From Gemmatales bacterium (GTDB taxonomy: Bacteria > Planctomycetota > Planctomycetia > Gemmatales > Gemmataceae): a DNA stretch of 33,959 nucleotides. The stretch is taken from positions 1 to 33,959 of the forward strand of contig BPJP01000019.1 in the NCBI GenBank assembly GCA_026004675.1, given 5' to 3'. The notes under the pieces are model-generated. The model made no database searches. It saw only the letters and a list, made by a program, of their open reading frames with translations, and was not told the origin of the DNA. Position numbers and translations under genes: made by a program. Shown here piece after piece: positions 1 to 8,845 of this stretch. How positions within the stretch are numbered: position 1 is the first letter of the stretch; each line of letters begins with the position of its first letter.

Positions 1-738
1 CGACGATCTTGTTCTTCATCGTTGCGAGGCAACGTTGGGACTGGCCGTTGTGGAAAGCTGTTCCGCCGGTCGTCCTGTTCTTCGTCGTGGACGTTATCTT
101 CTTTGCAGCCAACACGACGAAGATTCCCGACGGAGGCTGGTTTCCGCTGATCGTTGGAGGCGGCATCTGCATCGTGATGACGACTTGGAATCGAGGACGT
201 CAGATTGTGGCGGATGATGTCGCGGAGAAACACATCACAGATGCGGCTTTGCTGGACGAAGTTGAACAGCGGTCGCCGGTACGGATCAAGTCCCCGGCCA
301 TCTATTTGACATCGACACCGGGTGCTGTCCCGCTGGCACTCCTACACAACATGCGGCACAACGAAGTGCTGCATTCCCCGATCGCCTTGCTGACGATTGT
401 GACCGAACCTCGTCCATGGGTGACCTTGGATGACCGTGTCGAATTCACCAAGGTGGGCGACGGGATTTACCGAATCGTGGCGCATTACGGTTACAAACAG
501 AGGCCGAGCGTCCCGCAGATATTGGAGCTATGCCGGCATGGGGATATTGATTTCACCGGTTCAGGTACAACTTTCTTTCTCGGCCCGCATCACGCTGGAC
601 GTGACTGACCGACCGGTCTTGTCACGTTTGCGGAAACAGTTGTTTGTCGTACTATCGAACTCAGCGGATGATCCCAGCTCGCACTTCCAAATTCCGCCGG
701 AACAAGTCGTCGAGATCGGCATGAGGTTGCCATTGTGA
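1..738 (+). CDS. kup: Kup-family potassium uptake protein, C-terminal part (5' end outside window, frameshifted)
   Basis: This is the carboxyl end of a KUP/HAK/KT potassium transporter, an inner-membrane K+/H+ symporter. The visible part has the last two membrane segments, with the family pattern FFAANTTKIPDGGWFPL and a following TW-x-x-GR, then the cytoplasmic tail that ends in the typical IPPEQVVEIG stretch. The frame is open from the first bases of the window, so the start lies upstream. It changes near position 582: FFLG is read in one frame and RITLDVTDRP in the next. Removing one C from the CCC run there would restore a continuous protein. Everything else matches an intact family tail, so this is either a recent single-base insertion or a sequence error. 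Family assignment is secure; functionality is not. Confidence 0.88.
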
Positions 739-775
739 CAACGCTACGTGAACGCGGCCAGCCGACAAAATCGAG

Positions 776-1174
776 ATGAACATTCAAGCCATATCCGCTG
801 TTACGCTCGAAACAGCCGACATGCCGCGCGCGGTCGCGTTCTATGCGTCGCTCGGACTGATTCGACACCGTGGTGGTCCCGATGCTGCATTCACGACCTT
901 CGCCATCGGGGCACAGGCATCTGAACCTGCGACGAGTGGAGTCGAGTAAAAACGGGGGAGTGCAAGTGTCTCATTATCCTTGGCGTTGAATCCGCCGACG
1001 AGATGCACGCTCGAATGGTCGAACTCGGCCACAGCCCGGAGTTCTCGCCGAGGAACGCCGACTGGGGCGAGCGGTATTTTCATGTTCGTGACCCGGATGG
1101 CCACGTGCTGAGCTTTGCCCAGCACCTGCCTCCGGCCACACAAGATGATGAAGGAGCTAAGCCCCCAAACATGA
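776..1174 (+). pseudogene. VOC (glyoxalase/bleomycin-resistance fold) protein, frame-broken
   Basis: The amino half starts at ATG 776 and shows a VOC beta-alpha-beta start (ISAVTLETADMPRAVAFYAS), with LGL following. The carboxyl half shows the classic VOC end, GERYFHVRDPDGHVLSFAQ, where DPDGH is the usual metal-site strand and turn. The two halves lie in different frames. One surplus G near 916 gives GAQASEP instead of the expected GAQHLNL, and at least one more shift lies before about 990. A TGA at 1172-1174, in the frame of the first half, overlaps the ATG of the next gene as ATGA, so I take that as the ancestral end. Substrate cannot be told; small VOC proteins include glyoxalases, dioxygenases and resistance proteins. 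Confidence 0.75.
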
Positions 1175-2553
1175 GTTGGCTGTCGGCACATCTGCTGATC
1201 GTATTCGGCTGGGTACTCGCCGTGCCGGCCGCACTGCATATGTTTGTCGCAGCGTCGAACCCCACAGAGCGTCTGGGCGTGGTTGATTCTGATGTCCACG
1301 CTTCCGTGGATCGGTGTTCCGCTTTACCTGATGTTTGGTGGACGCAAAATGCAGAAGTTGATGGAAGTCGAAGGCCAATCTGGACTTCCATGCTCGGATT
1401 GATCCTTCGACGCCCCAGAATGAGGTCCATACCGTTCTCTCCTCGCTCGGAATACCAGCCGCCGCACGAGCGAACCGATGGGAACTGCATCAGGATGGAG
1501 TGGTCGCACTAGCGAAACTGATGCAATTGCTCGACGACGCTCAGCAGTCCATTTCGTATTCAACGTTCGTTTTCGCCGAGGACGCCACCGGGCGAGCGGT
1601 GATGCAAAAACTGGTCGAGAAGGCCAAGTCGGGAGTCGATGTTCGCTTACTGCTCGACGGCGTCGGCTGCCTGCACACATCAAAAACGTTTGTCGCCCCA
1701 CTGGTCAACGCAGGTGGACAGGTCGCGTGGTTCATGCCCGTTTTGCACCGACCTTTTCGCGGGAGATCCAACCTGAGAAACCATCGCAAGCTGGTGGTCG
1801 TGGATTGGTGACTCGGTCTGGTCGGGGGGACGCAACACGGCAAGTGAATACATGGGGGCCGAAACCAGCCCGTCGGTTTTGGACTGATCTGACATTCTCG
1901 CTTCGGGGAGCGACCAGTCGCGTTTTTTTGCAAGTCTTTCAGTCAGACTGGCATTTCGCAACCGGAAATGAGCCGGAACTGCTTCCACCGCCAGACGTGA
2001 AAGAAGAAACAGGTGATCCACAAATCGCTCAGTTGATTCCCTCCGGCCCTGACGTCCCGAATGACGCGCTGTTGTCCGGATTATTGACGGCCACGTTTGC
2101 GGCTCGCAGTCGCATTTTGGCTCGTCACACCCTTACTTCGTTCCGCCCGACAGTTTGATCGACGCCTTGTGTCTTGCTGCACGACGCGGGTTGGACGTGC
2201 GGCTCGTGATTCCCAAGCAGTCGAATCATCGCATGGCCGATTGGGCACGCGGTCCGCACCTCCGTGCGCTGAAGGAAGCAGGAGGCACGATCCATGCTTA
2301 TCCTCGAATGATCCACGCCAAGACGGCCGTATTCGATTCGTCCATCGCATTGGTCGGCTCTGCGAACATGGACGAGCGAAGCTTGTTGCTCAACTACGAA
2401 CTGATGCTGGCCATTTATTCCGCAACTGGAATCGCAACCGTCGCCGACTGGATCAACTCGCAAGTCGAAGAATGCGAGGCTTGGGAGCCGCGGCACGGCC
2501 GGACCCGCGCGATGGCGGAAGCGTTTGCCGAGACGATGTCTCCCTTGCTATAG
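1171..2553 (+). pseudogene. cls: Cardiolipin synthase-like phospholipase D protein, several frame breaks
   Basis: Stitching the frames gives a normal-length bacterial cardiolipin synthase, which joins two phosphatidylglycerols to make cardiolipin at the inner membrane. The start MSWLSAHLLIVFGWVLAVP is followed by a second membrane segment (WIGVPLYLMFGGRKMQ), the PLDc_N hairpin of this family. The first HKD motif is HRKLVVVD (about 1780-1805) and the second is HAKTAVFD (about 2317-2340). GSANMDERS and NYELMLAIY follow, also typical. The reading frame changes about six times, near 1276, 1395, 1809, 1853, 2120 and 2133. Each change is a surplus of one base, mostly in runs of two to five identical bases. 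There are no nonsense substitutions inside the pieces. AAGGAG at 1151-1156 is a possible ribosome site, rather far from the ATG. The identity is firm; as written the gene cannot make the full enzyme. Confidence 0.85.
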
Positions 2554-2621
2554 CGACCCCCGAGGCCCTGATCCGGGCGCACTGGCGACGGTCTTGCCTC
2601 TTGCGACTCGATTGGTTCTCC

Positions 2622-2715
2622 GCGGATCGCCACGCGGTTCGAAAAGCTCTCCGTGAACTCCTTGGCCATACTCAAGCTCGCCATAATCCAACGCTTCAGA
2701 AACGAATTGCGTGAC
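2622..2715 (+). repeat. 94-bp direct repeat, copy A: transposase 3'-end remnant
   Basis: This stretch matches 5369-5462 in the same orientation with three mismatches and no gaps. Its translation (RIATRFEKLSVNSLAI followed by LKLAIIQRFRNELRD) is the end of an IS5-type transposase. Similarity stops sharply at 2715, seven bases before the stop codon of the minus-strand gene that follows. No upstream transposase sequence is recognisable between 2554 and 2621. Confidence 0.9.
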
Positions 2716-2720
2716 CCAGC

Positions 2721-4874
2721 CTAGCGCATCGGCACCGGAGTGAGGGCGAAGACGGGGTTCCTGGACCGTCCGGCCAGCAACTGGGGACTCTTGTCCTGAA
2801 GGAACGTAAACACCGTCTTCGCATCCGGCTGGCCGGTGCGGACGCCGATGGCGGCGGCGGCCAGCGCCAGATCCGCATAGCCGCCGGCGAAGTCCTGCCA
2901 CTTCGGCTTCTTCCCGTCGGGGTGGTTCATCGCATAAAGCTGCCGCCAGGTATGGACGGTGATGCCGTCCTTGACAGTGCCGACTGTCCACCAGTAGCCG
3001 CAGCCGCAGTCCGGGGCGAAATCGGGGGCATGCGTAAATCGGCCGAGAGAAAACTTCAACAGCCGTTCGCGTAACGTAACCGCATCGTCGAAGCCCGCGT
3101 TAGCGGCGGCGTCAACAGACATGATCAAATAGTCGTGCTGCCACGGGGCGTAGTTGGTGATGCCGTTGCTATGGTGCGGGGAGAGCATGCCCAGGGGCAT
3201 CACCTTCTGGTCCAGCAACTCGTGGAAGTGCTTGAGCGACGCAATGGTCCGCTGTTCGAACTCCGTGGTCTCGGGCAGGCCGTCGGGGCTGATGCCGGCC
3301 GTCAGCGCCACCGTTCGCAGCCCCCAGGCGATACCGCGAAGCTGCCCGTGCAGAAAGCCCTTCGCGTAGCCGGGATTGTCGTAGTACAGCACGTAGTTCG
3401 ACCAGAACCAGTTTTCTTCCAGGTCGTAAAAGTCGCCCGTGATCAGGTACGGCACGTACGCCAAACTGGGCAGATGAGCCGGGTCGGGACGGAAGATGCT
3501 TTCGACAGGCTTGTCGACGCGGGCGGGGGCAGGCTTGGAACGCCACTTTTCCGTGCCCCATCGCCCGGCCCGGCCGTCGCACAGCCAGAGCTTCGGATGA
3601 TCTCTGTAGAACGGCACGCGACCGGTCTCGCAATCGCGCGCGTGAATGGGGATGCCGCCGGACAGCTCGTCGTTCTCCAGAATCGCCTCGCGGGCACCGG
3701 CATCCTGGGTCATCACGTACACCGTAGTCCACCACGGCAGCAGGCCGATGTCGGGCCGTCCACCAGTCGTTGGCATATAAGCCGTGATCATGCCACTTTG
3801 AAACAAGCCGGTATGAGTTCTGGCCTGCTGCCACTTCTTCTGCAGGTCGTTCAACGCAGGCGTAACGTCGAGGTCGAAGTCGTACTTGGGTACGACGCCC
3901 GCAGCCGCAAGTTGGCGCGGATCGTAGCGGACAACTACCTCTTCCGGTGCGCCGGCGGCACCGACCCAGAAGACCTTCCGCCAGCGCGTCAGGTCCGGCT
4001 GTGCAACGGCCGGCTGTTCAAAGGCGACTGCCGGTTTGCTCCTCCCCGAGGCGATTCGGACATCGTAGATCAGCCCGCCGTCACTGCCGTGGTTGCCGCA
4101 GATCTCGGTGACGGCCGATACACGGGCCAGTCGGGCAGCCGGATAATAACGCACATAAAAGCGGGTCAGCAGGTCGGGATCCGCGTGTCCGGCATCATCA
4201 GTCGGCGGGGCGGACAGCAGCCACTCGGTCGCCACCTGGCCGTTCAACCACAGCGTGCCCGAGCCGGCCGGCCGATCTGGCTGAGTGACCGATGGCGCGG
4301 CCAGCGCCGCTTCGAGCATCCTGCGCGCACTGGCGGTCACCGTCCTGCCCTCCGGCACCTTGTAACTAACGACGGCATCGAAGTCGCCAGCCAGAAGCTT
4401 CTTCGCGGCATCAGCAGCCGCTACGGCTGGGGTGACCCGCGGTGCATCAGCAGGAGCGAACGACAGCGCCGCCCCTTCGGCCTTGAGCGATGGCAGGACC
4501 AACGAAACAATTGCATGCTTGAGCGATCCGTCCGCGAAGCGTTTCTTGGCATCGACCTGCGCGTCGACCTTCCTTCCGTCCACCCGCACCACGACTGCCT
4601 TCCCGGCGGGGATCTCGCCATCGCGGAAGACGGCGCCGAAGGTGACAGGCGTGGACGTGGAAATGGCACTCCCGTTGGCCGGCACAATACGCATCCCGCT
4701 CACGTTGGACGTCGTCGCCGGGCCGTCGGCCCGGAGCGTCGCCGGGCTGACCCGTACCAGCAGCCCCACGGCCAGCAGAACCATAAATCGAAGCGCCTGG
4801 CGTCTCCGTGCGTACGTCTTCGCGCCAGCTCGGTGTGACGGCGCAGTGTCAGTCTTTCCATGAAACTGTTTCAT
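2721..4874 (-). CDS. Secreted protein, possibly carbohydrate-active (RIFT-barrel-like N-terminal domain)
   Basis: From the chosen start the protein has about 717 residues. It opens with a basic region (YARRRQ) and a hydrophobic stretch (FMVLLAVGLLVRVSPATLRA), which fits a signal peptide and an exported protein. The next 150 residues are beta-rich, with a VDGRKVDAQVDAKKRFADGS pattern then LKHAIVSLVLP. This recalls the RIFT-barrel domain at the start of some polysaccharide lyases and glycoside-processing enzymes. The remainder is rich in W, Y and H (LPWWTTVYVM, SPHHSNGITNYAPWQHDY), consistent with an alpha-helical toroid-like domain. I do not recognise the precise family and assign no reaction. 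An earlier in-frame ATG at 4901 exists, but GGAGG lies ten bases before the ATG at 4874. The gene is visibly more GC-rich than its neighbours and sits between two transposase remnants, so it may be acquired cargo. Confidence 0.7.
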   Translation of the reverse strand: MKQFHGKTDTAPSHRAGAKTYARRRQALRFMVLLAVGLLVRVSPATLRADGPATTSNVSGMRIVPANGSAISTSTPVTFGAVFRDGEIPAGKAVVVRVDGRKVDAQVDAKKRFADGSLKHAIVSLVLPSLKAEGAALSFAPADAPRVTPAVAAADAAKKLLAGDFDAVVSYKVPEGRTVTASARRMLEAALAAPSVTQPDRPAGSGTLWLNGQVATEWLLSAPPTDDAGHADPDLLTRFYVRYYPAARLARVSAVTEICGNHGSDGGLIYDVRIASGRSKPAVAFEQPAVAQPDLTRWRKVFWVGAAGAPEEVVVRYDPRQLAAAGVVPKYDFDLDVTPALNDLQKKWQQARTHTGLFQSGMITAYMPTTGGRPDIGLLPWWTTVYVMTQDAGAREAILENDELSGGIPIHARDCETGRVPFYRDHPKLWLCDGRAGRWGTEKWRSKPAPARVDKPVESIFRPDPAHLPSLAYVPYLITGDFYDLEENWFWSNYVLYYDNPGYAKGFLHGQLRGIAWGLRTVALTAGISPDGLPETTEFEQRTIASLKHFHELLDQKVMPLGMLSPHHSNGITNYAPWQHDYLIMSVDAAANAGFDDAVTLRERLLKFSLGRFTHAPDFAPDCGCGYWWTVGTVKDGITVHTWRQLYAMNHPDGKKPKWQDFAGGYADLALAAAAIGVRTGQPDAKTVFTFLQDKSPQLLAGRSRNPVFALTPVPMR

Positions 4875-4884
4875 GGCGCACATT

Positions 4885-4889
4885 CCTCC
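4885..4889 (-). promoter_or_regulatory. Shine-Dalgarno site that decides the start of the secreted protein
   Basis: On the minus strand this reads GGAGG, with ten bases to the ATG at 4874-4872. The two earlier in-frame ATGs lie upstream of it or almost on it, so they are poorly placed for use. Confidence 0.6.
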
Positions 4890-5024
4890 AAGGTGGAACA
4901 TTCTCTAGAGGTACGGGGTCTCGAGTGATTGACCATTCTGCGGTCTGTGGTCGGCCGATAGTCCCCGACCGTGGATGACGTGCAGCTATGTTAGCATTGT
5001 GGCGCCCGGAATGGCAGATTCGCG

Positions 5025-5471
5025 ACGAAAATTTACATGGTTTCCGACGGCCAGGGAACTCCGCTCGCCGTCCACCTGACCGCCTGCCAAGTTCACGAAG
5101 CCAAGGGGCGGCAGCCGGTGGGCAAGGCCGTCCGTATTGCACAGCCGCAGGGTCGTCCACGAAGGCGTCCTTTCCGACGATCCAGCGATAAAGCCTATGA
5201 TATTCCCTGGATTCGCCGGTTGGCTCGCAGCCACCACATCACGGCCGTGATTTCCGAAGAACGAAAGCCGCACGGTCGCAAGCCGAAGCGTCCCTTTCGG
5301 TTGGACCGCGATGCCTACTGACGGCGCAACGAGATCGAGCGGTCCATCGGCTGGCTGAAGCACGCTCGGCGGATCGCCACGTGGTTCGAAAAGCTCTCCG
5401 TGAACTTCTTGGCCATACTCAAGCTCGCCAAAATCCAACGCTTCAGAAACGAATTGCGTGACATAACCTAA
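5025..5471 (+). pseudogene. IS5-family transposase remnant, 5' truncated, internal TGA
   Basis: This is the carboxyl half of a DDE transposase. TKIYMVSDGQGTPLAVHLTA is the start of the catalytic core, SSDKAYD holds the second catalytic Asp, and RRNEIERSIGWLKHARRIAT carries the R-x-x-x-E-R-x-x-G-x-L-K signature with the catalytic Glu. The N-terminal part, with the first Asp, is missing; nothing upstream of about 5025 looks like transposase. A TGA at 5319-5321 interrupts the frame just before RRNEIER, where a sense codon such as CGA would be expected. Reading continues normally after it to TAA at 5469. The element is therefore dead by truncation and nonsense mutation. I saw no clear terminal inverted repeats. 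Confidence 0.85.
5369..5462 (+). repeat. 94-bp direct repeat, copy B
   Basis: This is the partner of 2622-2715, with three mismatches, and lies inside the transposase remnant at its 3' end. The two copies bracket a 2653-bp segment that contains the secreted-protein gene. Recombination between them could delete or amplify that segment. Confidence 0.9.
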
Positions 5472-5494
5472 AGTCACTGCGACGGCGAGATCCG

Positions 5495-5515
5495 TCCAAT
5501 CGTCTTACGGTTGGA
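5495..5515 (+). other. Hairpin-forming sequence upstream of the glucoamylase gene
   Basis: TCCAATCGT and ACGGTTGGA can pair over nine positions (one G-U pair) around a CTT loop. No run of T follows, so it is a poor intrinsic terminator for plus-strand transcripts. It could be the end of the old insertion sequence or a leader hairpin. A TACAAT at 5538-5543 resembles a -10 box, but I see no -35 box at normal spacing. Confidence 0.35.
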
Positions 5516-5582
5516 TGCCCCTTAACCTCTCTCCCATTACAATAGAAGCTCTCACGCTCATCGGGCGCAGGACACATCGGTT

Positions 5583-7974
5583 ATGACGAATCAGAACACG
5601 GCCTTCGGGCATCCTGGCATTGAACCACGTTGGACCCGCAGTGATAAAGAGGCGATCGTCACGGCGTACAGTGCATCCAGCCGGATCTGGGCAACGCTGT
5701 CCGCGGGAATCGTCAACGAAGTGTATTCGCCGACGATCGACAAACCGCAAATTCGTGATTTGCAGTTTCTCATCACCGACGGTAGATCGTTCTTCCATGA
5801 CGAGCGCCGCGATACGGAATCGACCATCCGACGGATCGACGACGAGGCTCTGGGGTTTCGCGTGACCAACCGTGACCGTGAGGGGCGGTATTCGATCGAG
5901 AAGACCGTCATCACCGCACCCCATGCAAATTGTTTGTTACTGCATACGACATTTGTGGCTTCGCGCGACTGGTCCGGCAAGCTGCGACTGTTCGCGCTGC
6001 TTGCACCACACCTAAACGTCGGGGGTTGGGGAAACTCAGGAACCGTTCTTCAGCATGGCGGTCGACGCGTGCTGACGGCCCATCGCGGTAACGCTCATTT
6101 GGCCATGGATTGCACGAATGGTTTTGTTCGAGCATCCTGCGGATACGTGGGCGTATCCGACGGTTGGACCGACTTGGCGGATAATTACGAACTGGATTGG
6201 CAATTCGACGCAGCTCCTGACGGCAATATCGCACTGACCGGCGAAGTGGATCTTGCGAAGTCAAGTGAGTTCACACTTGCTGTGAGTTTCTCGCACAATC
6301 GCCATGGGGCGTTGGCGACGCTCGCCGAATCACTGGCGATCCCATTTGGCAATCATCTCGCGCGCTTTCAGGAGCAGTGGACGCGAGCACGCCATGGCCG
6401 CCCGAGTGAGCTGGCAAAGTCGGCGCAGGACGGAGGTGTCTTGCTGCGAAGCAGCCATAATCTGTTGCTCTCGCACGAGGACAAGACCTGCCACGGAGCG
6501 ATGATCGCGTCGCTGAGTATTCCCTGGGGCGAAGCGAAGGGAGACGAAGACCTTGGCGGATACCATCTCGTATGGACGCGAGACATGGTCCACAGTGCCA
6601 CGGGTTTGATGGCGGCTGGAGAAACGGCGACGCCATTGAGGGCGCTGGTGTACCTGGCCTCAAGCCAGAAAGCCGACGGCGGATTCTACCAGAACTTCTG
6701 GATTGACGGCACACCCTATTGGCAAGGAACGCAGTTGGACGAAGTTGCGTTTCCGATCTTGCTGGCATGGAAGCTAAAACGGGCCGATGCGCTGCAACAG
6801 TTCGATCCGTACCCGATGGTCAAAGCCGCTGCCGGATACTTGGTCCGTGAGGGACCGGCGACGCCGCAGGAACGCTGGGAAGAAAACAGCGGGTATTCAC
6901 CATCGACTCTGGCTGCTCACATCGCCGCATTGATTTGTGCAGGGGAGTTTGCTCGTGAAGCAGGAGACAACGAACTCGCTGCCTATTTCGAGCAGTACGC
7001 GGACTTTCTGCGCAATCACATCGAGCGTTGGACCGTAACGACGTCGGGAACAATCCTGCCCGACGTTCCGAAACATTTCATCCGCTTGCTGCCAATCGAT
7101 CTTTCCGATCCATGCGCTGAAGAAAACCCGGACGACGCAGAAATCACGATTCGCAACCGGGCCGCGGACTTGCGAAGTCGTTTTCCCCGCCAAGCGGGTG
7201 GTCGACGCCGGTTTTTTGGAGTTGGTCCGATACGGTGTTATCGGCGCCGGCGAGCCGCTTGTCGAAGACTCGCTGAAAGTGATCGACCACGAACTGAAAT
7301 GCGAAACGCCCGCCGGCCCTTGCTGGCGACGGTATTCGTTCGACGGATACGGTCAGCGCGCCGATGGGGGGCCATTCGTTGGTGTCGGTCAGGGACGTGC
7401 ATGGCCTCTGTTGACCGGCGAACGGGCACACTACGAATTGGCGGCCGGTCGCGACGTATCGACGTTCATTCGAGCGATGGAACAGTTCTCCGGTCCGACC
7501 GGACTGCTTCCCGAACAGGTCTGGGACCAAGCCGACATGCCCGAAGCGCGTATGTGGTTTGGAAAGCCGACTGGATCGGCCATGCCGCTGATGTGGGCAC
7601 ACGCGGAATACATCAAGTTGCTTCGGAGCGTCCATGACGGACGAGTGTTCGATCGAATCGACATTGTGCATGATCGATATTGCGGAAAGGAGAGGACGAC
7701 CACACAACTGGAGATTTGGAAGTTCCATCGCCAGGTCCGGTCGTTCCGCCTCGGAGAGATCCTTCGCATCCAAACGCGAGCTGCATTCCGTCTTACGTGG
7801 ACCGACGATCGGTGGCAGACCGTCAATGAACTGGAGTCGCGTTGTCCGGGGGAGGGCATTCATTACGTTGATCTTCCGGCGCGTCAATCCGCAGCGGACA
7901 TCGAATTTACCTTCTGGTGGACCGGCAGCGAGCGGTGGGAAGGCCGTAATTTTCGCGTAACATGCTCGTCTTGA
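5583..7974 (+). CDS. GH15 glucoamylase-type glycoside hydrolase (one frameshift)
   Basis: This bacterial glycoside hydrolase family 15 enzyme releases glucose from alpha-glucans and is related to glucoamylase and glucodextranase. The first 270 or so residues form the usual beta-sandwich domain (SRIWATLSAGIVNEVYSPTI). The catalytic (alpha/alpha)6 barrel follows, with GGYHLVWTRDMVHSATGLMA, and RWEENSGYSPSTLAAHIAAL near residue 432 holds the likely general-acid Glu. LLPEQVWDQAD in the last part holds the likely general base. No signal peptide is seen, so it is probably cytoplasmic. The frame breaks at a CCCC run near 7185; dropping one C reads RFPAKRVVDAGFLELVRYG and restores a full-length enzyme ending at 7974. 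Family assignment is strong, but the exact substrate is not known. Confidence 0.85.
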
Positions 7975-8014
7975 AATTTGCTCCGCCCCCTTCTCCAAGG
8001 TAGACGAGCTAAGC

Positions 8015-8722
8015 ATGGCACGACAATTCAAGCCTCACAGTGAAAGGCACCGAAACGCACACGTCGGTTGGTTGCGCGCCGCGGTTTTGGGCGCGAACGA
8101 TGGCATCCTCTCGGTGTCCAGCATCGTTGTCGGCGTCGCGTCGGCCAGTTCCGACCACAAGCACGTCATGCTGGCCGGCATTGCAGGCTTGACGGCAGGT
8201 GCGATGTCGATGGCGGCCGGCGAGTATGTTTCGGTCAGTTCACAGGCCGACACGGAAGCCGCCGATCGGCGCCGAGAAGAAGAGGAATTGAGCACGAGTC
8301 CGGAAAGCGAACTTGACGAACTGACGCAAATCTACATGCGTCGAGGCTTGGACGCACCACTGGCGAGACAAGTTGCCGAGCAACTGACGGAAAAGGACGC
8401 CATCACCACCCACCTGCGCGACGAATTGGGAATTACCGAAGAGCTGGCGGCACGACCACTGCAAGCAGCCATGGCATCCGCCGCCTCCTTCGCCGTTGGG
8501 GCAGCGTTCCCCTTGGTCATCGCTCTGCTGGTTCCGACCAGATGGACGACGATTGGTGTTGCGGCAACCACGCTGGTCGCATTGGCAGTGCTAGGCAGCC
8601 TATCCGCATCGGTAGGCGGCGCGCCGGTTGCGAAAGCTGCCTCGCGAGTCGTCTTCTGGGGGGCGGTGGCCATGGCGGTTACATCCGCCATTGGTTGGCT
8701 GTTTGGAGTATCTGTCGGCTAA
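8015..8722 (+). CDS. VIT1/CCC1-family iron or manganese transporter
   Basis: This is a complete 235-residue membrane protein of the VIT/CCC1 family, which moves Fe2+ or Mn2+ across membranes, usually out of the cytosol. The first helix pattern RAAVLGANDGILSVSSIVVG and the second AGLTAGAMSMAAGEYVSVSS are diagnostic. An acidic cytoplasmic segment follows (EEEELSTSPESELDELT), as in the metal-binding domain of the plant homologues. Three more hydrophobic helices lie between residues 148 and 233. It starts 40 bases after the glucoamylase stop and could share its transcript. Metal preference cannot be told from sequence alone. Confidence 0.9.
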   Translation: MARQFKPHSERHRNAHVGWLRAAVLGANDGILSVSSIVVGVASASSDHKHVMLAGIAGLTAGAMSMAAGEYVSVSSQADTEAADRRREEEELSTSPESELDELTQIYMRRGLDAPLARQVAEQLTEKDAITTHLRDELGITEELAARPLQAAMASAASFAVGAAFPLVIALLVPTRWTTIGVAATTLVALAVLGSLSASVGGAPVAKAASRVVFWGAVAMAVTSAIGWLFGVSVG

Positions 8723-8752
8723 GATTTCTCGCGATGTACGAGGCGTGGCAAC

Positions 8753-8845
8753 GTGTCTGATTCAACGCCAATAACGACATTGTTCCTCGATATTGGCGGT
8801 GTGCTGTTGACCAACGGCTGGGATCGACACGCGCGAAAAACTCGG
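8753..8845 (+). pseudogene. HAD-family hydrolase, N-terminal fragment only
   Basis: A GTG start gives VSDSTPITTLFLDIGGVLLT and then NGWDRHAR. This is the first motif of HAD-type phosphatases (hhhhDxGGVLxxxGWDxHAR), with the nucleophile Asp. Homology ends after about 30 residues, where the sequence runs into the 3' end of the convergent dedA-like gene. The catalytic Lys and distal Asp motifs are missing, so this is a remnant left by a deletion or rearrangement. Confidence 0.6.

Noticed and set aside
1171..2553. Programmed frameshifting as an explanation for the cls breaks
   Set aside because: About six shifts at dissimilar sequences in one gene, without stop codons poised at slippery sites, do not fit any known programmed mechanism.
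3135..4838. A long open frame of 567 codons on the plus strand opposite the secreted-protein gene
   Set aside because: It is a by-product of the high GC content of the opposite gene. Its translation has no recognisable domain, while the minus-strand frame has a signal peptide and a ribosome site.
5495..5515. Hairpin as an intrinsic transcription terminator
   Set aside because: No T-run follows on the plus strand, so it is listed only as a hairpin of unknown role.
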